NCBI RefSeq assembly: GCF_036350515.1 | Contig: NZ_JAZDUE010000003.1 | Location: forward strand, 62,001-126,000 | Length of the DNA stretch: 64,000 nucleotides | Reading direction: 5' to 3' | Origin: Gordonia prachuapensis | Lineage (GTDB): Bacteria; Actinomycetota; Actinomycetes; Mycobacteriales; Mycobacteriaceae | Shown: positions 16,881 to 24,866 of the stretch, one piece after another | Position numbering within the stretch: position 1 is the first letter of the stretch | Layout of the letters: each line of letters opens with the position of its first letter | The notes under the pieces: model-generated | The model's database searches: none | Seen by the model: the letters and a program-made list of their open reading frames with translations, nothing else | Told to the model about the DNA's origin: nothing | Translations under genes and position numbers: made by a program

Positions 16881-16983
16881 TGAACCGTCTGCGCAGTCAA
16901 CCAGACGGCGCCCAGTCAACGGGGAGTAGCGCACAGTCGACGGAAAGTGGCGCCCAGTCGACGGAGAACGGCGCCCAGTCAAC
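16881..16983 (-). repeat. Tandem 21-bp repeat array, right half of second convergent pair
   Basis: On the minus strand units start at 16983, 16962, 16941, 16920 and 16901; all steps are 21 bp except one of 19. The unit at 16962 is GTCGACTGGGCGCC with tail ACTTTCC, the exact consensus shared with the array near base 1030. The array faces the one at 16644-16748 and ends about 60 bp before the SGNH gene. Confidence 0.87.
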
Positions 16984-17045
16984 CATAGGCTGTGTAGTCC
17001 GTCCGGACCATTGTGAGCTGGGAGGTATGCCGGTACCGTGACGGG

Positions 17046-17996
17046 ATGCATACTGCCGCAAGGTACATCGGGCGGCACATGCGTTCGCTCACCGTCATCG
17101 CTGTCACAGTGGTCGCGGGCCTCTGCGCGAGTTCGGTGCTCACACACGCCGAGGCGTCGCCGGCTCCGCGGATGGTGGCGCTGGGGAATTCCTACATCTC
17201 CGGCCAGGGCGCCGACGATTACCGGCCGTTGCCGGCGGACACGTCGTCGTACGAAACCGGGACGACCGGTCCCGACAACTACTGTTTCCGCAGCCGGCAT
17301 GCCGCCGTCGAGCTCGTCGCCCGATCACTCGGAGCTCCGCTCATCAACGTCACGTGCGCGAATGCGCAACCGCAACATGTGGATCGGACCGCGCAGTTCG
17401 ACGAGGGACGGCAGATCGACCATCTGCCGGCCGACACCGACATCGTGGTGATGCAGGTGATCGGCAATCCGGAATTCCTGAACGTCGTTGCGTGTGTACA
17501 GCTGCGCGAATGCGAACCGAACACGGTACGGCGTTCCATGCGTGTCCTCGACGAGCAGCAACGGCACGACGAGCGCCGGATCTACCGCAAGATCAAAGCG
17601 CGGGCGCCAGATGCGCGTATCTACACCCTCGGCGCCCCGCAGGTGGTGCCCCGGGTGGGGCAGGAGTACCGCGCACGGTGCGGCTGGTTCATGTCGGACC
17701 GGGAAGTCGTGTTGCTCAACAACTTCATCGACAAGGTCGACGAGATCTCTCGCGCCAACGCCGCACTGTTCGGCGAGACCTTCGTCGATCTGGATCGCGC
17801 CGGTTCCCCGTGGCGGCAACGTCACGACCTGTGCAGCGCCGATCCGTGGATCTGGGGGCCACGGCTGCATGCGCCGCAGTACGGCCCGGACAATCTGTCG
17901 CTGCTGAACTGGTCGCTCGGCAGCTATCACCCGACCAAGGCGGGTCAGCGTGCGACGGCGCAGGTGCTGGGTGACGTCATCCGGGCGCGGGAATAG
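17046..17996 (+). CDS. Secreted SGNH-hydrolase family protein
   Basis: The 316-residue protein has a signal peptide (MRSLTVIAVTVVAGLCASSV from residue 12, Ala-rich end). The SGNH block GNSYISGQG has nucleophile S49, and the C-terminal SYHPTKAGQ holds the catalytic histidine. Six or more cysteines in the mature part suggest disulfides, fitting an extracytoplasmic esterase or lipase. ATG 17079 is another possible start. A strong GGGAGG at 17020 sits 2 bp before an out-of-frame ATG that encodes only four residues, so the real start context is unclear. It is separate from the SGNH protein at 2360-3415. Confidence 0.8.
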   Translation: MHTAARYIGRHMRSLTVIAVTVVAGLCASSVLTHAEASPAPRMVALGNSYISGQGADDYRPLPADTSSYETGTTGPDNYCFRSRHAAVELVARSLGAPLINVTCANAQPQHVDRTAQFDEGRQIDHLPADTDIVVMQVIGNPEFLNVVACVQLRECEPNTVRRSMRVLDEQQRHDERRIYRKIKARAPDARIYTLGAPQVVPRVGQEYRARCGWFMSDREVVLLNNFIDKVDEISRANAALFGETFVDLDRAGSPWRQRHDLCSADPWIWGPRLHAPQYGPDNLSLLNWSLGSYHPTKAGQRATAQVLGDVIRARE

Positions 17997-18010
17997 GTCA
18001 CCAACTCACA

Positions 18011-18042
18011 GCCACACACATCACAGCGCCACACACATCACA
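18011..18042. repeat. Short direct repeat
   Basis: GCCACACACATCACA occurs twice, at 18011-18025 and 18028-18042, a 17-bp period. The second copy covers the stop codon of the leftward phosphatase gene. No function is evident. Confidence 0.6.
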
Positions 18043-18679
18043 AGGCCGCATGCGTCGCCGCGGCACCCTCGGGCCCGACCAGAGTGCTCAACCGACGACC
18101 GGACGCCAGATGAATGAGCAGCGCAGCTCCGGCGGGACGGAGGTCGATCTCCGCGCCGTGGGCGATGGACCAGCCGAGGAAGCGGCAGATGAACGACCGG
18201 GAGAAATGCCCGTGCGACACCACGATGACGTCGTTGGCGGCCAGCCGGTCATCGACCAGGTCGACGGCACGGTCCACCCGCTGGGTCATCTCGTCGACCG
18301 ATTCGCCGCCGGGAGCGCCGGAGGTCCAGATCGCCCAGTCGGGGTCGTGGCGTGTGTGGATCTCGGCGCGCGTGAGTCCCTCGTAATCGCCGTAGTCCCA
18401 CTCGGCAAAGCAGTCGTCGACGGCGTCCACCGTGAGCCCGGCCAACTCGGCGGTTCGGCGCGCACGCGTTCTCGGTGAGGCGAACACGTACGGGTCGGTC
18501 AGCCCGAGTCTGTCGGCGATGCCGGCCAGGGCGCGTGCGTCGGTCTCGCCGTGGGCGGTCAGGCCGATGTCGGTCCGGCCGGTATGGCGGTCCGTCAGCG
18601 ACCACTCGGTCTGCCCGTGCCGGATCAGCAGCACCCGGCCGGTCGTTCGCGCCGGAGCCCCGGCTGATTCATCGGTCAC
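18038..18679 (-). CDS. Histidine phosphatase (phosphoglycerate mutase-like) family protein
   Basis: The 213-residue protein has the RHGQTEW phospho-histidine motif near residue 23. The second histidine is in VVSHGHFSR, with the family arginines in ASPRTRARRTAEL. It probably removes phosphate from a small metabolite; which one is unknown. The start GTG 18679 overlaps the stop of the upstream fusion gene (GTGA junction), which fixes the start and indicates one operon. That context hints at a link with arginine/ornithine metabolism but does not prove it. Confidence 0.88.
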   Translation of the reverse strand: MTDESAGAPARTTGRVLLIRHGQTEWSLTDRHTGRTDIGLTAHGETDARALAGIADRLGLTDPYVFASPRTRARRTAELAGLTVDAVDDCFAEWDYGDYEGLTRAEIHTRHDPDWAIWTSGAPGGESVDEMTQRVDRAVDLVDDRLAANDVIVVSHGHFSRSFICRFLGWSIAHGAEIDLRPAGAALLIHLASGRRLSTLVGPEGAAATHAAL

Positions 18680-20751
18680 GCAGACGAGCCTACGACCTCC
18701 GCCAACTGATCGACCGCCCAATCGATCTCATCGGTGGTGATGACCAGGGGTGGCGCCAGCCGCAGGGTGCTGCCTTGGGTGTCCTTGGCGAGGACTCCGC
18801 GTTCGGCCAGGCGCAGGCACACCTCTTTGCCGGTGCCGACCGACGGGTCGACGTCGATGCCCGCCCACAGTCCCAGTCCGCGCACCGCGATCACACCGTG
18901 GCCGATCAGGTCGCGCAGCCGAGCGTGCATCCGGTCACCGAGCGTGGTCGCCCGGGCCTGCCAGGTTCCCTCGGCGAGCATGTCCACGACCGTGTGGCCG
19001 ACCGCTGCAGCCAGCGGATTGCCGCCGAAGGTCGACCCGTGCTCACCGGGATGCAGGACGCCGAGGACGTCGCTGTTCGCGACCACCGCCGACACCGGCA
19101 GAATGCCGCCGCCGAGCGCCTTGCCCAGCGTGTACACGTCGGGTTCCACACCCCAGTGCGCGACGGCCAGGGTGGTGCCGGTCCGCCCGAGGCCCGACTG
19201 GATCTCGTCGGCGATCATCAGCACATTCCGCTCGGTGCAGATGGCACGTACGCGTGGCAGATAGTCGTCGGGCGGGACGATGATCCCGGCCTCGCCCTGG
19301 ATGGGCTCCACCAGCACGGCGACGGTGGTGTCGTCCACGGCCGCCGCCAGGGCGTCGGCGTCACCGTAGGGCACCTGGACGAAACCCGGTGTGAACGGAC
19401 CGAATCCGTTGCGCGCGTCCGGGTCGTCGCTGAAGCTGACGATGCTGATCGTGCGTCCGTGGAAGTTTCCGCCGGCGACGATGATCGTGGCCTGTCCGTC
19501 CGGCACGCCCTTGACGTCATAGCCCCACTTGCGGGCGACCTTGAGCGCGGACTCGACGGCCTCGGCGCCCGTGTTCATCGGTAGCACCATGTCCTTGCCG
19601 CACAGCGTCGCCAACGACGCGCAGAACGGCTCGAGTCGATCGGACCGGAACGCCCGGCTGGTGAGGGTCACGCGATCGAGCTGCTCGATGGCGGCGGCGA
19701 CGATCCGTGGATGCCGGTGGCCGAAGTTGACCGCCGAGTAGGCGCCCAGGCAGTCCAGGTAGCGGCGGCCGTCGACGTCGGTGATCCACGCGCCCTCCGC
19801 TGTCGCAGCGGTCACCGGCAGCGGCGAATAGTTGTGCGCCACATGCGGTTCGGCGATGGTCTGCACGTCCGCCTCCCCTTCTACGCCGAGCGCGTCGACG
19901 TCACTGTCGAGTCGTCTCAATTCTAGGGTCGCGCACTTGATCCCGCCGCCGCCTTTGAGGAGTTCGGACAGGTCCACCCCGATGGGCTCGTAGCCGGCGT
20001 CGCGAATCGCCGCAGCGAGTTCGGGTGCGGCGTCCGTCATCACCACGTGGTGGCCGTCGGACACCAGGTTCAGTCCGAGCACGAGCGCATCGGCATCGGT
20101 GGCGATGATGGCGGTCGGGAAGAGTTCGGCGAGAACGGCCCGGGAGGCCGGCGAGAATGCCGGTGGGTAGTAGGCGATGGTGTCGTCGTCGAGCACGCCG
20201 AGCGCGGTGTCGAGGTGATAGAACCGCGGGTCGATCAATTCCAGTGTGACGACCGGCATCCCGGTGAGCGTGGCGACCTCCGCGTGGGTGTCGCGGTGGG
20301 TGCGGAAACCCGTTCCGGCCAGGATGCGGTCGCCGACGACGAGGAAGTCGCCCTCGCCCTCCTGGATGTCGGTGGTCTGATGGACGGGGCCGAGGCCCGC
20401 GTCGGCGAACCAGGCCGCGTAGTGATCGGCCTCCGCCGCGCGCTCGGAGAAGGCGAATCGCGCGGCGACCGTGCAACCGCCGACGCTCAGCCCGCCGTTG
20501 GCGGCGTAGACCATGTCCGGCAGGCCCGGTTGCGGGTCGACGACGTGCACGGTGTGGCCGAGTGATTCGTAGACCTCCCGCAGCTTCAGCCACTGCGCGA
20601 CAGCGAGTTCGGTGTCCACCGGCGTCGACGGGTCCATCCACGGGTTGATGGCGTAGTCGACCGTGAAGTGGATCGGAGGCGTCATCGCGTAGGTGCGGAC
20701 CCGGGGCATCCGGGTGATCGCGGGCACGGCGGAAGGACTCGTGATCGTCAT
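18676..20751 (-). CDS. rocD: Fusion: amidinotransferase/DDAH-like guanidine hydrolase + ornithine aminotransferase
   Basis: One uninterrupted 691-residue frame joins two enzymes. Residues ~20-285 are a guanidine-group-modifying (DDAH/ArgZ-like) domain with C273 in GGIKCATLEL, H179 in FYHLDTALG, acidic EGEGDF at 131-136, and N85 in YAANGGL. Residues ~300-691 are a class-III aminotransferase of the ornithine type, with NTGAEA (393-398), DEIQSGLGRTG (515-525) and PLP lysine K544. The second half converts ornithine to glutamate semialdehyde. The first half may release ornithine or citrulline from arginine or a methylated arginine. In M. tuberculosis the same activities seem to be separate neighbours (Rv2323c, rocD1/rocD2) beside an AsnC gene (Rv2324). 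Here an AsnC gene is also divergent. Confidence 0.9.
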   Translation of the reverse strand: MTITSPSAVPAITRMPRVRTYAMTPPIHFTVDYAINPWMDPSTPVDTELAVAQWLKLREVYESLGHTVHVVDPQPGLPDMVYAANGGLSVGGCTVAARFAFSERAAEADHYAAWFADAGLGPVHQTTDIQEGEGDFLVVGDRILAGTGFRTHRDTHAEVATLTGMPVVTLELIDPRFYHLDTALGVLDDDTIAYYPPAFSPASRAVLAELFPTAIIATDADALVLGLNLVSDGHHVVMTDAAPELAAAIRDAGYEPIGVDLSELLKGGGGIKCATLELRRLDSDVDALGVEGEADVQTIAEPHVAHNYSPLPVTAATAEGAWITDVDGRRYLDCLGAYSAVNFGHRHPRIVAAAIEQLDRVTLTSRAFRSDRLEPFCASLATLCGKDMVLPMNTGAEAVESALKVARKWGYDVKGVPDGQATIIVAGGNFHGRTISIVSFSDDPDARNGFGPFTPGFVQVPYGDADALAAAVDDTTVAVLVEPIQGEAGIIVPPDDYLPRVRAICTERNVLMIADEIQSGLGRTGTTLAVAHWGVEPDVYTLGKALGGGILPVSAVVANSDVLGVLHPGEHGSTFGGNPLAAAVGHTVVDMLAEGTWQARATTLGDRMHARLRDLIGHGVIAVRGLGLWAGIDVDPSVGTGKEVCLRLAERGVLAKDTQGSTLRLAPPLVITTDEIDWAVDQLAEVVGSSA

Positions 20752-20848
20752 GAATCGACGCTATCGTGCCACAGTGGTGCAATCAATCGCCGTACATTGC
20801 GCATTACCGGAACAGATCACCTGTATTTCAATCGGAGGCAGAGATACG

Positions 20849-21295
20849 TTGCGTCACCTCGATGAACTGGACGAGAAAGTCCTCGCCTGCCTCACCCGCG
20901 ACGCGCGGGCGACCTACGCGCAGGTGGGGGAGGTGGTCGGGCTCTCGGCGCCCGCGGTGAAGCGTCGCGTCGACCGATTGCTCGACGACGGCGTGATCAA
21001 GGGATTCACCGCGGTGATCGACCCGGACGCCATGCAGTGGACCACCGAGGCCTACGTGCAGGTCTTCTGTCGCGGCAACATCTCGCCCGAGGTCCTCAAA
21101 GAGGCCTGGGAGCCGATCCCAGAAGTGGTCAGCGCTGCCACCATCACCGGGCAGGCAGATGCGTTGCTGCGCGTGCGCGCCGGCGACGTCCGGCATCTCG
21201 AGCGGGCCCTCGAACGGATCCGGAGCGCGGGCCCAGTCGACCACTCCGAGTCGATCATCGTGCTCAGCCAGCTGATCGACCGTGGACATCCATGA
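20849..21295 (+). CDS. Lrp/AsnC family transcriptional regulator
   Basis: The 148-residue protein has an N-terminal helix-turn-helix (LDEKVLACLTRDARATYAQV, then LSAPAVKRRVDRLLDDGVI). A RAM ligand-binding domain follows (AATITGQADALLRVRAGD). It is divergent from the guanidine hydrolase-aminotransferase fusion, 97 bp between starts, so it most likely senses an amino acid such as arginine or ornithine and controls that operon. Start TTG 20849 is chosen because CGGAGG ends 10 bp before it and family proteins start just before LDELD. The first residue would still be read as Met. Confidence 0.9.
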   Translation: MRHLDELDEKVLACLTRDARATYAQVGEVVGLSAPAVKRRVDRLLDDGVIKGFTAVIDPDAMQWTTEAYVQVFCRGNISPEVLKEAWEPIPEVVSAATITGQADALLRVRAGDVRHLERALERIRSAGPVDHSESIIVLSQLIDRGHP

Positions 21296-21339
21296 CCGCC
21301 CGCGGTGGCGCCCGGGGTTGCCGCCGCGATCGTCGTCGG

Positions 21340-21368
21340 TTGGAGCGCCTGTCTCCTCGTGCTAGCCT
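21340..21368 (+). promoter_or_regulatory. Putative promoter of the aromatic leader peptide and DAHP synthase
   Basis: TTGGAG (21340-21345) and TAGCCT (21363-21368) are separated by 17 bp. Transcription would start around 21375, right at the GTGATG that opens the leader peptide, so the message may be leaderless. Confidence 0.45.
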
Positions 21369-21378
21369 GGTCGCCGTG

Positions 21379-21444
21379 ATGAACACCGCACGCGTCTATT
21401 GGCGCTTTATCGAGGCTCCGGGTGGGGCCGCGATGAAGCGCTGA
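21379..21444 (+). CDS. Leader peptide rich in aromatic codons (aroR-like)
   Basis: The 21-residue frame ATG 21379 to TGA 21444 (or from GTG 21376) carries Val-Tyr-Trp-Arg-Phe in its first third, TAT TGG CGC TTT. All three aromatic amino acids lie within four codons. It precedes DAHP synthase by 135 bp and the region between can form alternative hairpins. Corynebacterium glutamicum has an analogous aroR leader before its DAHP synthase gene. The inferred role is that ribosome stalling at these codons under aromatic starvation prevents termination. Confidence 0.72.
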   Translation: MNTARVYWRFIEAPGGAAMKR

Positions 21445-21514
21445 ATCGCCGCGCGCGAACACCCGGAGCCCAGAGCAGCGACCCTCAGGTTGCTGCTCTT
21501 GTCATTTTTGAGGG
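21413..21514 (+). promoter_or_regulatory. Transcription attenuator of the DAHP synthase gene
   Basis: Segment GGCTCCGGGT (21413-21422, inside the leader peptide) complements ACCCGGAGCC (21461-21470). Next, AGAGCAGCGAC (21472-21482) pairs with GTTGCTGCTCT (21489-21499) with one G-T pair and a 6-base loop. TGTCATTTTT follows, a good intrinsic terminator. A third pairing, CCCTCA (21482-21487) with TGAGGG (21509-21514), competes with it. This is the arrangement of a ribosome-controlled attenuator. Confidence 0.65.
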
Positions 21515-21579
21515 CCCCTGGTGATCGACGACCGACCGGGGGCCGCCCGACAGACCGGCCTGACCCCGAAAGGCATGAC

Positions 21580-22653
21580 GTGACCACCATCCCGGACTTG
21601 ACCGCTGCAGAATCGACCTCCGATCGCCGGATCAAGTCGTTCCGTTCGATCCCCGCGCCGGACACGATCCGCGCCGAACTCCCGCTGAGCGCGCGCCGCG
21701 CGATCGCGGTGCAGAAGGATCGCGACGAGAGCGCCGACATCCTCGCCGGCCGCGACGACCGCCTGCTCGTCGTCGTCGGGCCGTGCTCCGTGCACGACCC
21801 GATCGCGGCCATCGACTATGCACGCCGCCTCGCGCCCCTGGCGGCCGACCACGCCGATCGTCTGAAGATCGTCATGCGCGTGTACTTCGAGAAGCCACGC
21901 ACCACGGTCGGGTGGAAGGGTCTCATCAACGATCCCGGCATGGACGGCTCGTTCGACGTCGAGCGTGGCCTGCGCACAGCGCGGTCGCTGCTGCTCGACA
22001 TCATCGATCTCGGGCTGCCGGTCGGCTGCGAGTTCCTCGAGCCGACGAGCCCGCAGTACATCGCCGACGCGGTCGCCTGGGGCGCCATCGGCGCCCGCAC
22101 CACTGAGTCGCAGGTGCACCGTCAACTCGCCTCGGGTCTGTCCATGCCGGTCGGTTTCAAGAACGGCACCGACGGAAACGTGCAGGTGGCGATCGACGGC
22201 GTCAAGGCCGCCGCGGCGGGTCACGTGTTCTTCGGAGTCGACGACTTCGGCCGCGGGGCGGTCGTGGAGACCGCGGGCAATCAGGACTGCCACGTCATCC
22301 TGCGTGGCGGCACGAGCGGCCCCAACCACGACCCGGAGTCCGTCTCCGCCGCCGTCGCATCGCTCGCCAAAGCCGGTCTGCCCGAACGGATCATGATCGA
22401 CTGTTCGCACGCGAACTCGGGCAAGGACCATGTCCGTCAGGCCGAGGTCGCCGAGGAGATCGCCGCCGCGGTCCGGGCGACGCGGGTGGCCGGGAACCCG
22501 GTCACGATCAGCGGCGTGATGCTGGAGAGCTTCCTCGAACCGGGTGCGCAGTCGCCCGACGCGCAGCCGTTGACCTACGGGCAGTCGGTCACCGACAAGT
22601 GCATGGGCTGGGAGACCAGCGCCGCCGTGCTGGCGACGCTGGCCCGCAGCTGA
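21580..22653 (+). CDS. aroG: 3-deoxy-7-phosphoheptulonate synthase (DAHP synthase), class I
   Basis: It condenses PEP and erythrose 4-phosphate, the first step of the shikimate pathway. The 357-residue class I-beta enzyme shows GPCSVHDP, EKPRTTVGWKGLINDP, FKNGTDG and CSHANSGKDH, the substrate and metal-binding motifs. GTG 21580 follows GAAAGG by about 8 bp. M. tuberculosis uses the unrelated class II form, whereas corynebacteria have both. Control by the leader peptide upstream is strongly suggested by its sequence. The gene converges on the PepSY gene with an 18-bp gap. Confidence 0.93.
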   Translation: MTTIPDLTAAESTSDRRIKSFRSIPAPDTIRAELPLSARRAIAVQKDRDESADILAGRDDRLLVVVGPCSVHDPIAAIDYARRLAPLAADHADRLKIVMRVYFEKPRTTVGWKGLINDPGMDGSFDVERGLRTARSLLLDIIDLGLPVGCEFLEPTSPQYIADAVAWGAIGARTTESQVHRQLASGLSMPVGFKNGTDGNVQVAIDGVKAAAAGHVFFGVDDFGRGAVVETAGNQDCHVILRGGTSGPNHDPESVSAAVASLAKAGLPERIMIDCSHANSGKDHVRQAEVAEEIAAAVRATRVAGNPVTISGVMLESFLEPGAQSPDAQPLTYGQSVTDKCMGWETSAAVLATLARS

Positions 22654-22671
22654 CGCGCCTGACTTCCCGTC

Positions 22672-24120
22672 TCAGCCCGTCCGCATCCTGCGCCCGAGAC
22701 CGATCGCGACGTCGACGGCCAGGAATACGGCGAGGCTGATACCGAGCAGCGGTACGAACCAACCGATCACCGCCGCGACCACCAGGACCCCCACGGCCGC
22801 GGGCACCCCGAGATCACGCAGGCCACCGCGGCCGGGTGCGCGCCCGACCGGGCGGGAGCCGTTGCGCGGCCGCCGCTGCCACCACATCTGGTAGCCGCGC
22901 ACGATCAGCACGACCAGCGCCGCCGCCAGAACGAACAGTGCGATCTGGCTCCACAGCCCGAACAGCAGGCCCATGTGCAGCGCGATGCCCCAGTTGGTGA
23001 GCTGGGCGGCCAGGGGCCAGTCGGCGAACCACGACGTGTCGACAACGGTGCCGCCGTCGGCATCGATGGCGACCGAGTTCGGCGAGAACTGCCACGGCTC
23101 CCGCGTCTCGGTGACCTTGTAGGCCGTCTGTGCGTCCGTGGGGACAGTGATCTCGACCTTGTCCTCGACGCCGGCCGATCTGGCCAGGCTCAGCACGCTG
23201 TCGAGTTGCGGCACGACATCCACCGCCGGTGCGGTCTCGGGTTGGGCAGTCACGTCATGCCCGGTGTGTCCACCGTGGTCACCACTGGCTTCCGCAGACC
23301 CGCCGGTCAGGTCGGTCTCGACCGCCGGGGTCGTCCAACTGAGCGCGGTCCGCAGGTCGCTGACGTTCTCGCCGGCGAACCGTGACCAGGTCAGCCCGGT
23401 CGCCGACAGGAACACCAGCCCGACGACGATCCAGACACCGATCGCACCGTGCCAGCTCAGGGTGCGGTTGCGTCCGCGTACCCTGCGGTCGACGGTGGCG
23501 AGTCGGACACGGTCGTTCCCGTTGGCGCGTCCCTTGCGGTACCGCGCGATCCACAGGAGCAGACCGCCCAGCGCGATCACCCACAGCCACGATGCCGCGA
23601 GCTCGCTGTAGATGCGGCCCGGTTCGCCCAGATGCAGGTGGCGGTGCAGCTGACTGATCCAGGTGCGCAGGGGCAGTGCGCCGCTGCCGCCGTACGAGAC
23701 GAGTTCGCCGACCGGCTCTGCGGTGACCGGATCGACGAACACCGCGAGACGTTCCGACTTGCCGAGGGCGGGGTCGGTGAACAGGACGCGGGTCGTGTCG
23801 CCGGGCTCGGTCGACGGCCGCACCGCCGACAACTCGAGGTCTCCCCGCGCATCGACGGCCGCCGCGACCTGGTCGGCGAGTGGCTGCGGCGCTCCAGTGG
23901 AGTCGGTGTGCAGATATCGGTCGTAGACGACGTTCTCGAGGGTCGGTGCGATGGCGTAGAGCGCGCCGCTGACGGCGGCGACGACGAGGAACGGGGCGAC
24001 GAGGATGCCGGCGTAGAAGTGCAGTCGACGCAACAACAGTCGTCCGGCGCCGGTGGAGCGCGACGGTGGTGGGCTTTCGGGTGGAGCGGAGGGAACCGAC
24101 GGTTCCTGGGTGAGGGACAC
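22672..24120 (-). CDS. PepSY-domain integral membrane protein (PepSY_TM family)
   Basis: The 482-residue protein has four main membrane helices. The first follows RRLHFYAGILVAPFL, others are near 180-200, 240-260 and 380-400, and a hydrophobic C-terminal pair completes it. Periplasmic PepSY-like loops lie between them, and a His-rich GDHGGHTGHD stretch near residue 290 may bind metal. Paired histidines in LHRHLHLG and LHMGLLFG are typical of this family, which includes iron-uptake reductases. GTG 24120 is chosen, with AAAGG 10 bp before it. It is probably co-transcribed after the membrane gene upstream (92-bp gap). Confidence 0.82.
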   Translation of the reverse strand: MSLTQEPSVPSAPPESPPPSRSTGAGRLLLRRLHFYAGILVAPFLVVAAVSGALYAIAPTLENVVYDRYLHTDSTGAPQPLADQVAAAVDARGDLELSAVRPSTEPGDTTRVLFTDPALGKSERLAVFVDPVTAEPVGELVSYGGSGALPLRTWISQLHRHLHLGEPGRIYSELAASWLWVIALGGLLLWIARYRKGRANGNDRVRLATVDRRVRGRNRTLSWHGAIGVWIVVGLVFLSATGLTWSRFAGENVSDLRTALSWTTPAVETDLTGGSAEASGDHGGHTGHDVTAQPETAPAVDVVPQLDSVLSLARSAGVEDKVEITVPTDAQTAYKVTETREPWQFSPNSVAIDADGGTVVDTSWFADWPLAAQLTNWGIALHMGLLFGLWSQIALFVLAAALVVLIVRGYQMWWQRRPRNGSRPVGRAPGRGGLRDLGVPAAVGVLVVAAVIGWFVPLLGISLAVFLAVDVAIGLGRRMRTG

Positions 24121-24212
24121 GCGGAGTTGACCTTTCGGATATGCGCGCACGGGTCACCGCGAGGTGACGTGCGGACAGGGAGGCGCCCGACCCGCGCGTC
24201 AGGCGTCTCGGG

Positions 24213-24761
24213 TCAGGCCGGAAGGATGGGACGACTCCACGCAGATGGTGGTCCGCGCCTACCCGATGTCGCGTGAACGGCGATGGCGGGGCGACGGTCG
24301 ACGTCGCACGCCGTGCGCAGCGTCCACCCCGACACCTGCGTGACGGCGGTGGACAGCAGGACCCGGATGACCCTGATCAGAGCCGTGAGCGCGACGACGA
24401 CGGCGGATTCGAGTGCCCGGCACGTCACCGCCGTCGCGACCGCGGCGGCGGCGTGGGCGGTCGCCATGTGCGGCGACATCATCAGGCCGTGGCCGCCGGC
24501 GAGTGCCGCGAGAGACAGGTGCGCGGCGATCTGGCCGCCGCCGAGCACACCGGCGAGCACTGCGAGACGCCCGGCGGCCGGGCTACGCCACGCCGCGACC
24601 AGGGCACCGACCGCAGCGCAGACCGCGACCAGGAAGGTCAGTTCCCTGGTCCCCGGGAGTCCGCCGTGGGCCGCGGCATGCGCACCGATCGCGCTGATCC
24701 CAGACGCAGCGCCGGCCACAGCGCCGCGTATGCGGCGGATGGCGGGTTGCGTCGTGATCAC
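24213..24761 (-). CDS. Hypothetical membrane protein with Met/His-rich motif
   Basis: The ~182-residue protein has about four hydrophobic segments and a loop GGHGLMMSPHMATAHAAAA that is dense in methionine and histidine, a pattern common in copper-handling proteins. No assigned family is recognised. Start GTG 24761 (VITTQP) is chosen because the upstream in-frame sequence looks like the shadow of the divergent regulator. It is followed by the PepSY gene in the same direction, suggesting a two-gene metal or haem-related unit; that is inference. Confidence 0.65.
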   Translation of the reverse strand: MITTQPAIRRIRGAVAGAASGISAIGAHAAAHGGLPGTRELTFLVAVCAAVGALVAAWRSPAAGRLAVLAGVLGGGQIAAHLSLAALAGGHGLMMSPHMATAHAAAAVATAVTCRALESAVVVALTALIRVIRVLLSTAVTQVSGWTLRTACDVDRRPAIAVHATSGRRGPPSAWSRPILPA

Positions 24762-24866
24762 CGGCGCAGCATATCGGGGCCGCCGGAGACGATGACCCGC
24801 GAGTACGCGTTCTGCCGTGAGCAGAACCGCCTGACCGCAGCGTTCACGCCGACCTATCATCGGCGC

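Noticed and set aside
17027..17041. Four-codon frame behind the strong GGGAGG before the SGNH gene
   Set aside because: Spacing of 2 bp is too short and a four-residue product has no support. Kept only as a note in the gene entry.
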